Shown piece after piece: positions 43,038 through 55,313 of a stretch of DNA of 64,000 nt. A program made the translations under genes and the position numbers. The stretch comes from Bolinopsis microptera (Eukaryota > Ctenophora > Tentaculata > Lobata > Bolinopsidae). The stretch's first letter is position 1, and each line of letters opens with the position of its first letter. The stretch is taken from assembly GCF_026151205.1 (NCBI RefSeq), contig NC_087077.1, forward strand, positions 7,059,983-7,123,982, in the 5' to 3' direction. A model generated the notes under the pieces. The model worked only from the letters and a program-made list of their open reading frames with translations. It searched no databases and was not told the DNA's origin.

Positions 43038-44633
43038 TTAGGCACATTTCCACAGACAAATAGAGAAGGCACCATTGTGGAACATGTAGAGTAGATTCTT
43101 TACTTCATATGTTATTTCGAATCCGAACCCTTCTCCAATTACTGCATGCCAAGAAGGTCCAAACTTCGTATCCATTGCTTGCTGAAACGGAACCATTTGA
43201 GATATTATGTAGTAAGTAAATCTCAACAGCCATTTTTTAATAAACTATAATAACATGAAAATTTCGTTGAGTACTGTTACAATATAATGCAAATGTTTTT
43301 CAGTACTCACCTTCAACATCTGAGCAGCAGCTTCTAAATTTTCTGGAAATTTATCACAGGCAGTTACTGCTGTGTCAACAGCTTCTGATAACATCTCATC
43401 ATCCATGTCTGAAAAGGTTTCAATTAGTTTAGTTGCTATAATTTGTAAACAAATCGATTTAAAGGTATTGTTTAGCAACATCATTCACCAGTAAATTAAT
43501 GATTATAATATAGTAGGGGATATTCGTCTTAGCTAAGCTTCTGGGAGTTAAGCCAGGCAATCTTTCAGAAAATGACTCATATTTTGCAAATAAGTTTGAA
43601 TGTAGAGCACTCATCATGTAAATGGAATGTTGCCGGATCATACTTGACAGTGGGAGAAAGTGAGGAATCTAGGAATGAGGTTCCTCTCCGATTTCTGTAT
43701 TGAAAGTATGAAAAAGTCGCCTCTTTGAGTCTAAAACTAACTAATTATTGCATATGCACGTAATTGAGACTGGCTTCTCATCACTTTCCTTCCATTCTAA
43801 ACTTTAGTAATACTACCTTTTCTACTATATTTCAAACGCACAGTAAGCGCGGAGCAAATATGCCAAACTATTCCAACGCACTACCAAGAAATACCAATAG
43901 GTAGCCATCTTCACTGTTCTGGCAGTTATGAATAAATGTGTTTACCGTAGTCATGAACACAGATCAGCATAGCATGATATAGTAGCCAAATTTCATTTCA
44001 AATATAGATTCCCTTGCCAAATTCAGAGTTAAGCCACTGGGACCTCACTTGGCACTGTATGCTCACGAATTTCCTAATCATTTATTATTAAAATCATTAT
44101 CATTAAAATCGTGACCATTCGAAAATCTGCTTTCACAAAGTAGTAATAGTTCCACAATAACTCAGTGCACACACGCACACCTTGCTAGGAAACTGATAAT
44201 TGTACAACCAAAACAATAGGCTACTTCCCCAATCAAATGTAAAATGTTATAATTACTTATTTACACCTGTTATCATAATACATCTATCAGTTGTCAACAT
44301 GATCGTTATGTGTACTTGTTAGGTCGGTAAATAAAATTGAAAATATAATTGAGACAAATCAGAGCATGGCAATTGCTTCAGTACCTTTTAGGAACGTCTT
44401 GCCTTTTTAATGGATTATTCAATATTTATGATATGAATTTACAGAAAGATAGAGGATGTTTAACATGTCTTCTCAAGTTGAGAGGACGGATTTGTTATAC
44501 TTTAATTCAATGACTTAATCCATAGCTAACCATGTGTTGGTCTGTAAATATTACCTGTATTTCTGACGAGGGAGTATGCATGAAGTCTCTTGTAGTCTGG
44601 TTCATTGTCCACTACTGGTTCTACGTCTGCCAT
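43038..44633 (-). CDS. DNAL4: Dynein light chain 4, axonemal-type (DNAL4-like)
   Basis: Three minus-strand exons: 44555-44633 (ATG, 79 nt), 43311-43408 (98 nt) and 43038-43181 (144 nt with stop), totalling 106 residues, the usual DNAL4 length (~105). The protein opens MADVEPVVDNEPDYKRLHAY, continues DMDDEMLSEAVDTAVTACDK, and closes GPSWHAVIGEGFGFEITYEV then KNLLYMFHNGAFSICLWKCA. HAVIGEGFGFEIT...VKNLLY and the final WKC are specific to the DNAL4 branch rather than DYNLL1/2. It is a light chain of (outer-arm) dynein in cilia and probably dimerises via the beta-sheet fold. All introns are GT-AG with consistent phases. The CTR1 gene starts about 1 kb away, head-to-head. Confidence 0.93.
43565..44310. 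repeat. Dispersed repeat, copy B, split by ~395 bp, inside DNAL4 intron 1
   Basis: Segments 43565-43640 and 44035-44310 align in order with copy A at 40540-40885, with an extra ~395 bp between. Copy B therefore either carries an insertion or preserves sequence deleted from copy A. Confidence 0.75.
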
Positions 44634-45650
44634 AGTGAAACTGCCTCTAAACAAGAGACATTGTAATTATATGAGGTTTTTCCAGGGTCATCTCCCAATT
44701 TGTTATCAAAAGAGTACTAGAACGTTAAGACCAGTCCCGATATGATAAGTGCAATGTTGCAAACCATACAAAATGGCGGGAAACAAGCAATTTCGATAAA
44801 TAAAACATGTCCAATAAATCTGAAAAGGCGATGGTATGGGGGTAGTGAGGAGAATTCACCTCTTTCCATACTAACAGCAAATTGGTAGTAACAATTACAG
44901 ATTAGTGTAGAAAGTAAAATAAGGTTTTTAACATCTTCTATTATAGTATACGAAAACCACACAGCCAATTATTACACAGATAACGAATACAAGACCAAAT
45001 CAAAATACGGTAACTATACACTCAGCAATTATCCAGAGCAGTAACAAACACAAACTGAAAGAGAAGAAAACGCAGTACTACTCCGTTAAGCTTGTTAAAA
45101 AGTTCTGCTTAATAAAATCCACTGTTGCTAGTGTGCATTGTTCACAGCTGCATAAGAGCGTCTTTTGCATTGCATAATGACTGGAAGCGGTATTGCTTAC
45201 TACTTCAAGTTTATCAGATTTTGATAAGATATCGTTTTATATTAGGAAGATTGTTTTATATTAGGAAGATTGTTTAAATCAATCGTAAGCTTCCTCCATT
45301 CTGTCCAATTTTATGCAGAATGGTATTTTTGGCTCTGGTATTTCTGGCTCTGGTATTTCGGACCATATATAATTTTCTTCATGTCATGCTTCTGTTTAAA
45401 ATATTTCACACCTAATGTGATTTTTGTATCATGACCAGTTCTGCATATCCCTCGGTTTTGGAATTTGACTGCCATTTTTGTAGTAGACCAAAGTCGTACA
45501 TTTATACTATATATTTTATTAATGTGCAAGTTAATCATTACAATAACGTGTCTAAATGCTAGATCATATGTTTTTTGCTGTCTAAGTTCGTTGTTTTATT
45601 ATCTTCAAATGTATTGTCCTAAAATCTACAATTCATGAATAAATCTCAGG

Positions 45651-48600
45651 ATGACAAGCATGGACATGACAAACGGTAGTTCTATGAACGGTAGTTCGAT
45701 GGGTGGTAAGTTATTTTAACATGATTATTACTTTCTAAATAACGTTTAATATTGTTTATTAAGCAAAGAAAAACAGAAACGTACTGCGAAGCCTGACAAA
45801 GTGTGCTATATCAGACACTAAGAACATTAAGCCAACTGAGAATTTTGAGGACTCTCAATTCTCACACTTCACAATTCATATTTGTCGATTGATATAAGAT
45901 AGTGATCCTTTGGGGCCATACTTGTGCTATGCAATTTTATGTTTTCATTTCTCGTCAAACATCAAAGAGTCTAGCATGAGCTCGTAATAATTGCTGTTCC
46001 ACATAATATATGAAAAATTATAGATTAAATGATCAATCAAAATGGCTAGGGGAAGGGACCAGGGAGAGTGGGAATAACTGTTTTCGGTCAGAATTTACAA
46101 TTTTATTCAATTCCGTAAATTCCGATGCATCCATGTAACTTTCTACTAACATGAAAAAGTTTCACTCATAATTCATTAGATGTGCTTGTGATCGCCCAGA
46201 GTTAAAAGGCAATAAATTGACACAGGAAAAACAAACAGTGCCACCCCTATTGTATATATAATATAATATATAATGTATTATATATTGTTTGAATTAATTC
46301 AGTATCTAAGATTACAAAGACGAGCTCTACCGTGTTGGCTAATATTGAATATTGGTATGGGTTGGATAGAGCGCAGTACAAGCTCTCCATTCCCCTACTA
46401 TACCGGCCATTTCTCTGGTTCAAAGTGTTATTACTAAAATATTGTGTTCAGTTTAACCTGCTAGTCTACCTTTTTACTTATAAGGGCTAATAAATATGTA
46501 CTGCTGATGGAATATATTTGATCAGGAGATCATGACGCAGTGCCTGACAGCGCAGATCCCAGTTCATCGGGTGAGTTCCTATTTTAAACATCAGGTATAT
46601 TTTATTACCTTGAATCCCTGTGTGTCCATGGTTAATGGTGCGTACCTCTGTAGTCTGTAACTCTAATACTCGGTGTGCACAAAATCAAACCTTTATTAAG
46701 GGGACGCCTCCCAAATAATGATCATGTTTCAACGTGCAGATTTCATTAACTTACTAAACTAAGAACCTACACGTCTTCTTAATAATAACTAGCGGTTTCC
46801 ACTCCAGGAATGAAGATGATGGATGGTCACATGATGCCGGCAGATGATAGTATTGCGATGATGATGATGCAGATGACTTTCTATGCTGGGGTCGATTGTA
46901 CCGTCCTTATTAAACAATGGAAGGTGAATAAAACCAGTTCAAGAATACTGTTAAATTATATTATGAATAATATTACTACGCATTAGAAATTGAAAGTGTT
47001 ATCAGTTATCTAAAACAAAGTCTGTATTTGTCACACATACGGTCACTCTCCAAATTTTGAGGGATAATTATGTTTTACTTCCGGTGGCTGCCAAATTCTT
47101 TTATCTCGTTTTTGTTCCGTTAACGAAATATATTTTGTTTTAATTTGCTGCAGATGCATTTCTATGCTAGGGCTGATTGTACTGTCCTATTTAGGACATG
47201 GAAGGTAAATTTACACAATTATCGTATCATTAGAAATCTATTAGTATTGATCTATTAGTTGGTTTTTTCCCCGTTCGTTTCACCTCACATTTGTCATGTA
47301 ATTTATATCTTGTCAATACGACATTCTGTGCCGGGGACTATTTCACCGTTAATGCTCATGTTCGGCACTGGAAGGTGAATTACCGTACGATACTTTTAAT
47401 CTTAAATGTTTATCAGATACTCAACGACTACAACGAATAAATGCTACCTCCCGTTTTATTAATTAACTTATTTCTTATTTCCCCCACGGAGTACACATAG
47501 ATTTTGTTGAATTTCAACGTACACATTCACGAGTTCGTGTTTCTGTAAAGATTAGAGAATCATGTTTCGGTTCATTCCACATTGCTCACAGAATGAAAAT
47601 GGTACAAATAACTAAATTCAGTCATTGATCCTCCGAATTTGATTATGTTGAGCTTCTTTCGGTGTATAAATCAGAGGGCTATTTATAGAATTAAATTAGG
47701 CGTTGAGAAGTTAGGGTGAGATGTTAAGATAAGGAAAGTGTATTCTGTTTCTGTTCCAGGAAAACTGGATAATTAGCGCTGGTTATCAATAATGAGACTT
47801 AATGACGCGGACTTTAAAAAAGGGAAAAGCGAAAGCTTCACTTATTAGTCAGTATAACTTAATTTAGGCGACACATGTGTACGATAGTGGAATCAGGAAT
47901 CTTAGATATGTACTGAGTTGATCACAGCATAGTTGTTACAACAAACTATTCCCTGGTCTAAGACCAGTGGTCTTATATCCAACTTGTATCAAAACTTAAA
48001 CACTTTTTCGTTTCAGACTTCAAATGCAGGAGAGTTGTTAGGTACAGTTATATTCTGGTTTCTTATAGCGCTCCTACATCAGGGCACTAAACGACTGAGA
48101 CGATCTCTTCAAAAGTAAGATATCTCATTTAATTTTAATAGTTAATTTTAGCTAGTTATTTAATTTAATTTTAGTTGCTTACTGCTTTACTGTCAATTTA
48201 AGTTACTTTAAGTTACTTTCATTTACTTTTATTTATTTTTAGTTACTTTTAATAACCGTAAGATATCAGATATGATTTCTATGGTTCATTTGCAATAGTC
48301 TAAACGCGATGGTTAGCACTTACTAGCGTTAGTGCGTTACCTATCAATAGCTATCGCAACCTAGCGCTAACTAGCGCTAACCATCGCATTAAGCCTACCG
48401 CAAAAGTCTATAATCTAAGAACTATAATACCTATAACATCCCTTTTTAACAGAAGACATAATGTGGCAACAAGCCGGGGAGGGTTTGCTAAACTGAACGA
48501 ACAAGAAGGTAGTCCTGTACAGAGTCCTGGCCCTGAGGTATCTATCGTGGAGGTATGTGTGGAATTTAGTGGTTACTATGGCAATGGTTATCATGACAAC

Positions 48601-51520
48601 CAAAATCAATCGTGGTTGCCATGGCAACTTCACAGGTTAATATGACAACTACACACGACAGATATACCTGGCGTTGACAGCTACACCTGGGAATATCTAG
48701 GACACATCATATTACCATCATATGATATTATATACTGACTGTAGATGTAATCTTCTCTGAGGTTTAGGGCTAGGCATAGTGGGCAACTTTCCAATTTGTC
48801 CGATATGGCCGCATTAGACACAGTGTTACCGGTGTAACGGAGCGTAACTGTCCCTTTTCTTATATTAGACCTGTTAGAGTAACACGGAGTGTATCAACCT
48901 GGCTCCAGGATTCTACGTAGTATTACAATAAGAAGATTCCAGCATTATAAACACATTCTGTGCCGGGTCACACGCACTCACTACCACGTACTAAACACAC
49001 TACCACACAATATATCCACACAATATATTATCTACACACAAACTCACGTATTTTACCCCAGTCATTTGCTATGGACCAGGTTAAGGAGTTCATGGCTCAG
49101 ATGTACACAGCTCCAACAGTGGTATGAGAAACTTTGTGTGCTCCCGCGAATAGTATTAGTGTTAGGTTTATTGGTGTGGTGTTACTAGTAAAAATGTGAT
49201 GTTGATAACATTGTGTTGATAAAATTCTCATTAATATTATAAGAATATGATATTATGAGTTGAATGTTTTGTTTGCAATCATTTAAAGAGTGTATGTGAA
49301 CTCTAATAGTGGGGTACTATGTCTGCTACTGTATGTGAATAAGGGTCCATGTTTAGAAAAGTATCGAATTTAAGACGAAGGGAGGTTTCAAAGATCGTCT
49401 AATGTGTTTAGCAAATGTCTTTGTTTGGAAGATTGCCAAAACATCGTGACTGGACCCATCACTGTTATTCGCAACTGGAGAGTAGCAGATACAGGGTGTT
49501 TCAAGACTCGTGTACGTGACTTGGTGTGCTGTTATGTGTGAAAACTGTAAATTGTTCAGTGAACGTGATGAAAGTGTGCTGTTATTCACTCATACCAATC
49601 CAGTGGGATTTCAGTCAGAGATCCTGAGATATTTGCTGAAATATGTGATGTTCTCAACACAACAATGGTTATACACGCAGGTCTGGCTCCTAATAGTTCA
49701 GATAACTCATGACTTATTCATACCCATTATGTAAATGACGTGCCAATGACCTCCTAGCAATAAATTGTACACCCTACTGACTACTGACTACTCATAACAT
49801 ACTACGTATGGCCCGATTAGCAATAAATTGTACACCCTACTGACTACTGACTACTCATAACATACTACGTATGGCCCGATTAGCAATAAATTGTACACCC
49901 TACTGACTACTGACTACTCATAACATACTACGTATGGCCCGATTAGCAATAAATTGTACACCCTACTGACTACTGACTACTCATAACATACTACGTATGG
50001 CCCGATTAGCAATAAATTGTACACCCTACTGACTACTGACTACTCATAACATACTACGTATGGCCCGATTAGCAATAAATTGTACACCCTACTGACTACT
50101 GACTACTCATAACATACTACGCGACGTATGGCCCGATTAGCAATAAATTGTACACCCTACTGACTACTGACTACTCATAACATACTACGTATGATTACCC
50201 TTCTATTTGCTAATGACTTGACATGTGGACCGAATTAAACTGGACGTTAACAATCCAAATTTACACTGGCTAAGTGTAGAAGACAGAAGTAGTGTAGAAT
50301 GAAGAATTTCAAATTATTTGCTAATTTTGCTAATTTAGCCATGTTGTGCACTACAAACATGGTGATGTTTATGTTATACTATATTTTACACTCTTAATTA
50401 TGTTTGTCATGTGGAATTGTTATGTATAAAGAAACTGCTGGGGTACATTTTATTATGTAAATAAAATAAACACTACAAATATATTATATATTATAATAAC
50501 GCTGTCCCAATGAAATACGTTTATTTTATGATAATCGTGACCAACCATTCCTTTGTTACTTTACAAGTTTACATGTGCACATTAGACCATTGTCTCAAGC
50601 ACGTACGTGTCAAAACAACTGTCATTTACTATAAGTCATAAGTGCAATATTCGATGATGATTTTATTTGAATTATTCGTGTGCCCTCACTAAAAACGTAC
50701 TTATATTTTCAGGCCCCTAATAGTTGGGGTAAGCTGAAGAATCACCTACTACAATCCATTCTGCAGCTCGTACAGACTACTACTTCCTTCCTCCTTATGT
50801 AAGTTTAGCATTTCTTAAATTATTATTTTTCTCGAAACCGGACTTTTCTAGACTGGCAGTTGCGAACATAATGAAAATATGTCGTCATCGACTATAAATA
50901 GTATAATAACCACTAACCAGTGTAACAGTGTTTATGATATTATCCCTGAAATAGTGCTGTGCACAATGATTACTTATCTTTGATCTTTTAATCAGTAGTT
51001 TCAAGCCGCACCCATCACTCTTCACACACAATTACATCTCCGCTTAATTGACATCTAAATAGTAAATAGTGAGAACTTGTCCACTATGTTATTGTGACAG
51101 ACATAGTGGACAAGTTCTCACTTTGAAGAATCATCGGCTTCATACAAGCAACAAAACGATTTACTAAATGCGGAGAAAACAAAGTTTAACTTTTTTCTCC
51201 GCTAATAAATTTGTACCGGGGTAAGCACAGGGCTCCAATGCTCTATCTTACAGTGGTCACGATCTTTCCATTAGTGATAATGACAACAGCCCCCTACGAA
51301 GAAGAAGACATCTAAATCTTAAAATAAAGCGCTCACGTAGCATCTCTTTCAAGGTCCTCAGTCAGAACTGGAATTATCTAAGCTTGACTATTGTATACCC
51401 TCCAGGTTGGTATTCATGACGTACAATGTTTGGTTAGCAGTTGCCATAGTACTGGGAGACATGTGTGGTTACATGATATTTAGCTACGATACCCCCGATA
51501 CATCCGGTGGGTGTGGCTAA
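45651..51520 (+). CDS. SLC31A1: High-affinity copper transporter (CTR/SLC31 family)
   Basis: Eight exons: 45651-45705, 46526-46570, 46808-46923, 48017-48114, 48453-48552, 49062-49121, 50713-50798 and 51406-51520 (TAA), totalling 675 nt (224 residues). CTR proteins form trimers that import Cu(I) through a methionine-lined pore. Hallmarks are a Met-rich extracellular N terminus (MTSMDMTNGSSMNGSSMG, then MKMMDGHMM and MMMMQM), TM1 GTVIFWFLIALLHQGTKRL, TM2 carrying the MX3M copper motif in MLVFMTYN, and TM3 with GDMCG as the GxxxG packing motif. The C terminus is GGCG instead of the HCH of human CTR1, keeping one Cys. The start is the first ATG after a possible CTCAG acceptor at 45649; a 5' UTR exon may exist upstream. 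Confidence 0.93.
47154..47204 (+). CDS. Extra copy 2 of the CTR1 pre-TM1 exon
   Basis: MHFYARADCTVLFRTWK (17 codons) resembles the end of exon 46808-46923 (MTFYAGVDCTVLIKQWK) and has its own TTGCTGCAG acceptor and GTAAAT donor. It starts and ends in phase 0, so it could be included in series after exon 46808-46923 without a frameshift, but it cannot replace it from the same upstream donor. Confidence 0.5.
47321..47374 (+). pseudogene. Decayed copy 3 of the CTR1 pre-TM1 exon
   Basis: TFCAGDYFTVNAHVRHWK followed by a GTGAAT donor aligns with the same exon end. No AG acceptor lies directly upstream, and the key residues are diverged, so it is probably a relic. Confidence 0.55.
49756..50192. repeat. 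63-bp minisatellite, seven copies, in CTR1 intron
   Basis: Units beginning AGCAATAAATTGTACACCC start at 49756, 49819, 49882, 49945, 50008 and 50071, spaced exactly 63 bp, then at 50139 (68 bp, from a 5-bp GCGAC insertion). The copies are essentially identical. Each contains CTGACTACTGACTACTCA and an AATAAA hexamer. Confidence 0.95.
51068..51122. other. Perfect 22-bp hairpin with 11-nt loop in last CTR1 intron
   Basis: Positions 51068-51089 (AGTGAGAACTTG...CTATGT) are exactly complementary to 51101-51122, leaving an 11-nt loop. It lies within intron 50799-51405. Either strand's transcript would fold into a perfectly paired stem of small-RNA length. Confidence 0.85.
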
Positions 51521-52256
51521 ACTCCTTGACAACTTGTTGGTACCATGGTAACATGAATCCTGTATCTTGGTTTCTATGACATACCTTTTTACCGAGATTT
51601 TCGATATTATTGACTGATCAGTATGATCACTGGACATTTGATTTGATACTGATTGTTATTGATCTTGAGCCGAGGCATTTAGCTCAACTGTTTGGATTTA
51701 AGAAAATAACATTCTCTCAACAGGAACTGTTTGTATAAAGGATACTTCACCAAATTGGTGATTATATTTTATGGAAAGAGGCTAACCAAAATTGAAGATA
51801 TTTTAAACCGGCCGCGTTCTTCATTGGCATGTTAAATTTCATTTGGAAGTTAAGTTTTTTTGTTTGACTTTTTTCATATTATGTGCATTGTGCATGAACG
51901 TTTTCGGGGGACCGACATTTTTATCTTGTAAAGAGTCTGATCGATTTAAGTTATGATGCCACTGTTTTGAGGGTAGAATTTATAAAGAATTTTCATGCCA
52001 ATCATTTTTAAATATTTTACGATTTTGAATTAAGTTGATGATGTTGAAACTGTATTATTTATGGTTATTTTGACTGTTCAACATCTTATGATTCATCATT
52101 TAAACCACTTCTATTATTCTTCATATTAGCGTCGTAAAACGTAGTGTTTATTTATGATAGTAGAGCTATTTTAAGTAATATGTTTGCGGTTCCGTAACAA
52201 TTTATCGCTATGAACATGAAGTTTATTTAAACGCCTACTGATTATGTAATTATCTA

Positions 52257-52262
52257 ATAAAA
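52257..52262 (+). terminator. Candidate poly(A) signal for CTR1
   Basis: AATAAA about 740 nt after the CTR1 stop, following an AT-rich 3' flank. It is the first canonical hexamer I noticed there; the cleavage site is unknown. Confidence 0.3.
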
Positions 52263-55200
52263 AGTAGTGCCATCAGTTGCCTACAATTGTCATCCTTTAC
52301 ATGCGACACAGCTCAAAAGTTGCAAATCAAAGCCAAATTCCTCGATAATTATATATCTTACCGCTACACGATAGTTTTGTCTGCAGCTCTCCGATAAAAT
52401 GTTCTAAAATAGAACAAAGATTTTCCCTTAATTATTGAACCATTAGGCCATTAGGTTTCTCCTATTCATGAAACTTATATGAAGAACGATATTATTAGCA
52501 TTCAGTGTCTGGCAGTTTCCGGGATTGTACATAGAATGTAAGCTAGTAGCTACTTATAAAGGTAAACAATGCCGGCTTCGTGTAGTCGATACTTCATACT
52601 CGTAATTAGGCTTAGTCAAAGGAGCCAAATTATGAGAGTAATCTGAAGTGTTTCATAGTTGTAAGACGCGGCGTCTTTTTAATGTTTAAAGACTGAATCA
52701 AAGTGAAGATAATCATGGTTAAACCATCGCGCGCCGCAACGTGAGAAATTCATGGGGTAAATTTAATCGCAATATGATTAAGTTTATTAATTGTACTTGT
52801 TTGTTTGTTTGTTTGTTTATAGAACCCGTCCCCAATCTCGTATCGGAAAATGACTAAACTCAGGTCTGAGTGTGAATACGGGTGGTACCTGCAAGAGTGT
52901 TCATTAAGCATTTAGAGTTCTGTAAAACTGCAGTTACAATTGTGCTAGAGTATTTTTAGTATATGCGATTGGTATCAGATATATATCCCTACATGCTTCC
53001 AAAATTTGTGAAGCCGGGGTACATACATATCACATTACACCGGAGCCTACACAGTGCAATCTCCTCCGGTCGATCTGCGCCGCGTATGTTTATATAAGCG
53101 CGCGGCGCAGACTGGAGGAAACCACACTCTGCAAGTTCGATCCAGTGCAATGCTACATGTACGTACTACGGCTTCATCTCCAACTTTCTGCACAATGTAC
53201 TGGAATGTTTTGAAGGAAAAGAAAGAACAAAAAAAAGTGATATATATAAATAAAATCAGCGATTTAATGTTAGCCTTAGGAGGGTAAGTGTAACTTTAAT
53301 TCCCTGGTTTCTAAAATCAGCTTTTAAAAAAAATAATAAAGTATGTAACGTCGATACCAAACCGATTATCGAGCGATAATAACTGAGTAGTTGATTCCTG
53401 GGTTGCGGAGTCATTCAGATGTTCCAGTTTTCGAATGTGGTTCTTGTTCAATTCTTGACCAGAAGTGTCTAATGAAGTAAGACAGACAAGCAAACTCTTC
53501 CTTAAATGCAGATATAAGTCGTCTCAATCCCAGAAATTATGAATGATGACCCAGTGTAAAAGTGCAGAAATCGGCCGAAAATAACAAAGACTAAAAACAG
53601 TTAAAAAGTGACAGGATTCAAACACAAGGAAAATTAATAACTTAGAGCGTAATAAGGAATATCTCCAAACAGAGTTTTTTGAGAGAGTGAGAGGTTCTTT
53701 AATAAGAGCTAATGATTAAATGAGACCCACTAAAGGTACTAAATTAACCGGACTGCTAGCAAGGAATCGAGAGTGGGAATAAAAATAAAAGCGGAATAAA
53801 TTTTAAGATAATCATTAATTGTACTTAGTAGTTTAACTATGAGATATCAGGACGTCCAATTCTTCTCTGGACATCTTGAATTTCAGGATGTAACACACAG
53901 TTAATGTAAACCGTACAATGCACATCATTGCATCCGCGCCCTGAAAATACTAACACAAAGGCGTCTGCAGGACAACATGACTCCGTAAGGCTGGGGTGCC
54001 CTGGGCGAGACAGCCCCCAGGGGTGCGCGGCTCCTGTTTTAGCACGTGTGGTGGCGAGTCTTCTGAGACATTCGTCATTCAGTTCTCAAGTTAACGTTTC
54101 GAGTTTGCTGTCGTCTGTGTGTAATGTGAAGAAAATATGGGCGTGTGCGTGTATAATTCATTCGATGTAACTCCAAAATACTGCTTCAAAATCTTATCGA
54201 TATTGTTAATTATTTGAAAGCATTGCTTTTGTTAGGACTAGTAAGTAAGATCAAGCCTCCTGCTGTGATATTTGTAAGCCTGGCTTTCACACAAGCATTA
54301 CTTTCGTTAGAACTAATTCTAATAAATTAGAAGTATGTAATTGTAACAATTGAATCAACACTGTGCCAAATCTAGAGATTAATAACTTTTGATCCATAAA
54401 CAGTGCTGAGATTAACGTCCGTGGCCCGGACGCCCAAGTAAACCGCCACTCGCCAGCCAGGTCCCACGAGCCACCACTGTGTAGATAAGTCTCTATCGTC
54501 TACTGAGCTACTGCAGGTGAACAGGCTTAAAAACTATTTTCTATCGAATTGCCATTATTTTGTGAATTATTGAAACATTGATTACAATTTATTCAAGAAT
54601 CGATTACATTCAAATAACAAAAATGTCGCAACTAAGTTTATTGAACTCGTCAAACTAAGCTTCCAATCTGGTAAATGCAAACTTAAGATCCCGAGACCTC
54701 TAGATGACGGTCATCATTTGGATTTCATCTATATTATTTCTGGAGAACAAGCAATTTAGTGCATTTGTTGCTTTACTCATTGTGAGCATTTCGAAGCCCC
54801 TGCGGCCCTCTTAAATCAATAAATCATTGCTCTATTTTTATAGAAAATATGAACCAACTCCCCAAGATGACCGTCATTTGTTCTTAAAACTTACCTATGG
54901 ACTATCTGTGTATATTGTCTAACTCTAACAAACTACGATCTGAACTGTATTTAATGGTTGACTCTAAGATTATACTAGTTTAAGAAGTTAATATATTCAA
55001 ATAACAAATTGAAAATTCTCAACCGAAGCCTCTAACTTAAATCGAAAGGGACTTCACGTTTCAGTAAGATCAACAAAATGATTTTAAAAAACACAAATAC
55101 AATAATTTACGATAATAGTTTTGATCTTATAACAGTAACTTTCTGCATTATTGGGTTTGCAGTTCGCAGTTTTGAAACATCATACCGGGTCTTGGAGCTG

Positions 55201-55313
55201 CATTGTGTCAAACTTATTAATTAAAATTTAAATCAGCTCTACTATACGTCAAATAATACACCTAAACACAATTTCTCTCATAATGTTTGAGTCTAATACC
55301 CTCTTCAGCCTAA
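52263..55313. other. Intergenic, no gene seen
   Basis: Between CTR1 and the RAB gene I see only AT-rich sequence, the inverted repeat at 53074-53111 and short frames without recognisable content. The frame at 53928-54170 is GC-richer but shows no motif. Confidence 0.5.
53074..53111. repeat. GC-rich inverted repeat (TCTGCGCCGCG)
   Basis: TCTGCGCCGCG and its exact inverse CGCGGCGCAGA are separated by 16 bp containing TATATAA. A weaker pairing extends outward (CTCCTCCGGTC with GACTGGAGGAA). Possibly a small MITE core. Confidence 0.6.

Noticed and set aside
49353-49734. Short ORFs on both strands in the CTR1 intron
   Set aside because: They overlap on opposite strands and have no recognisable domains; intronic chance frames.
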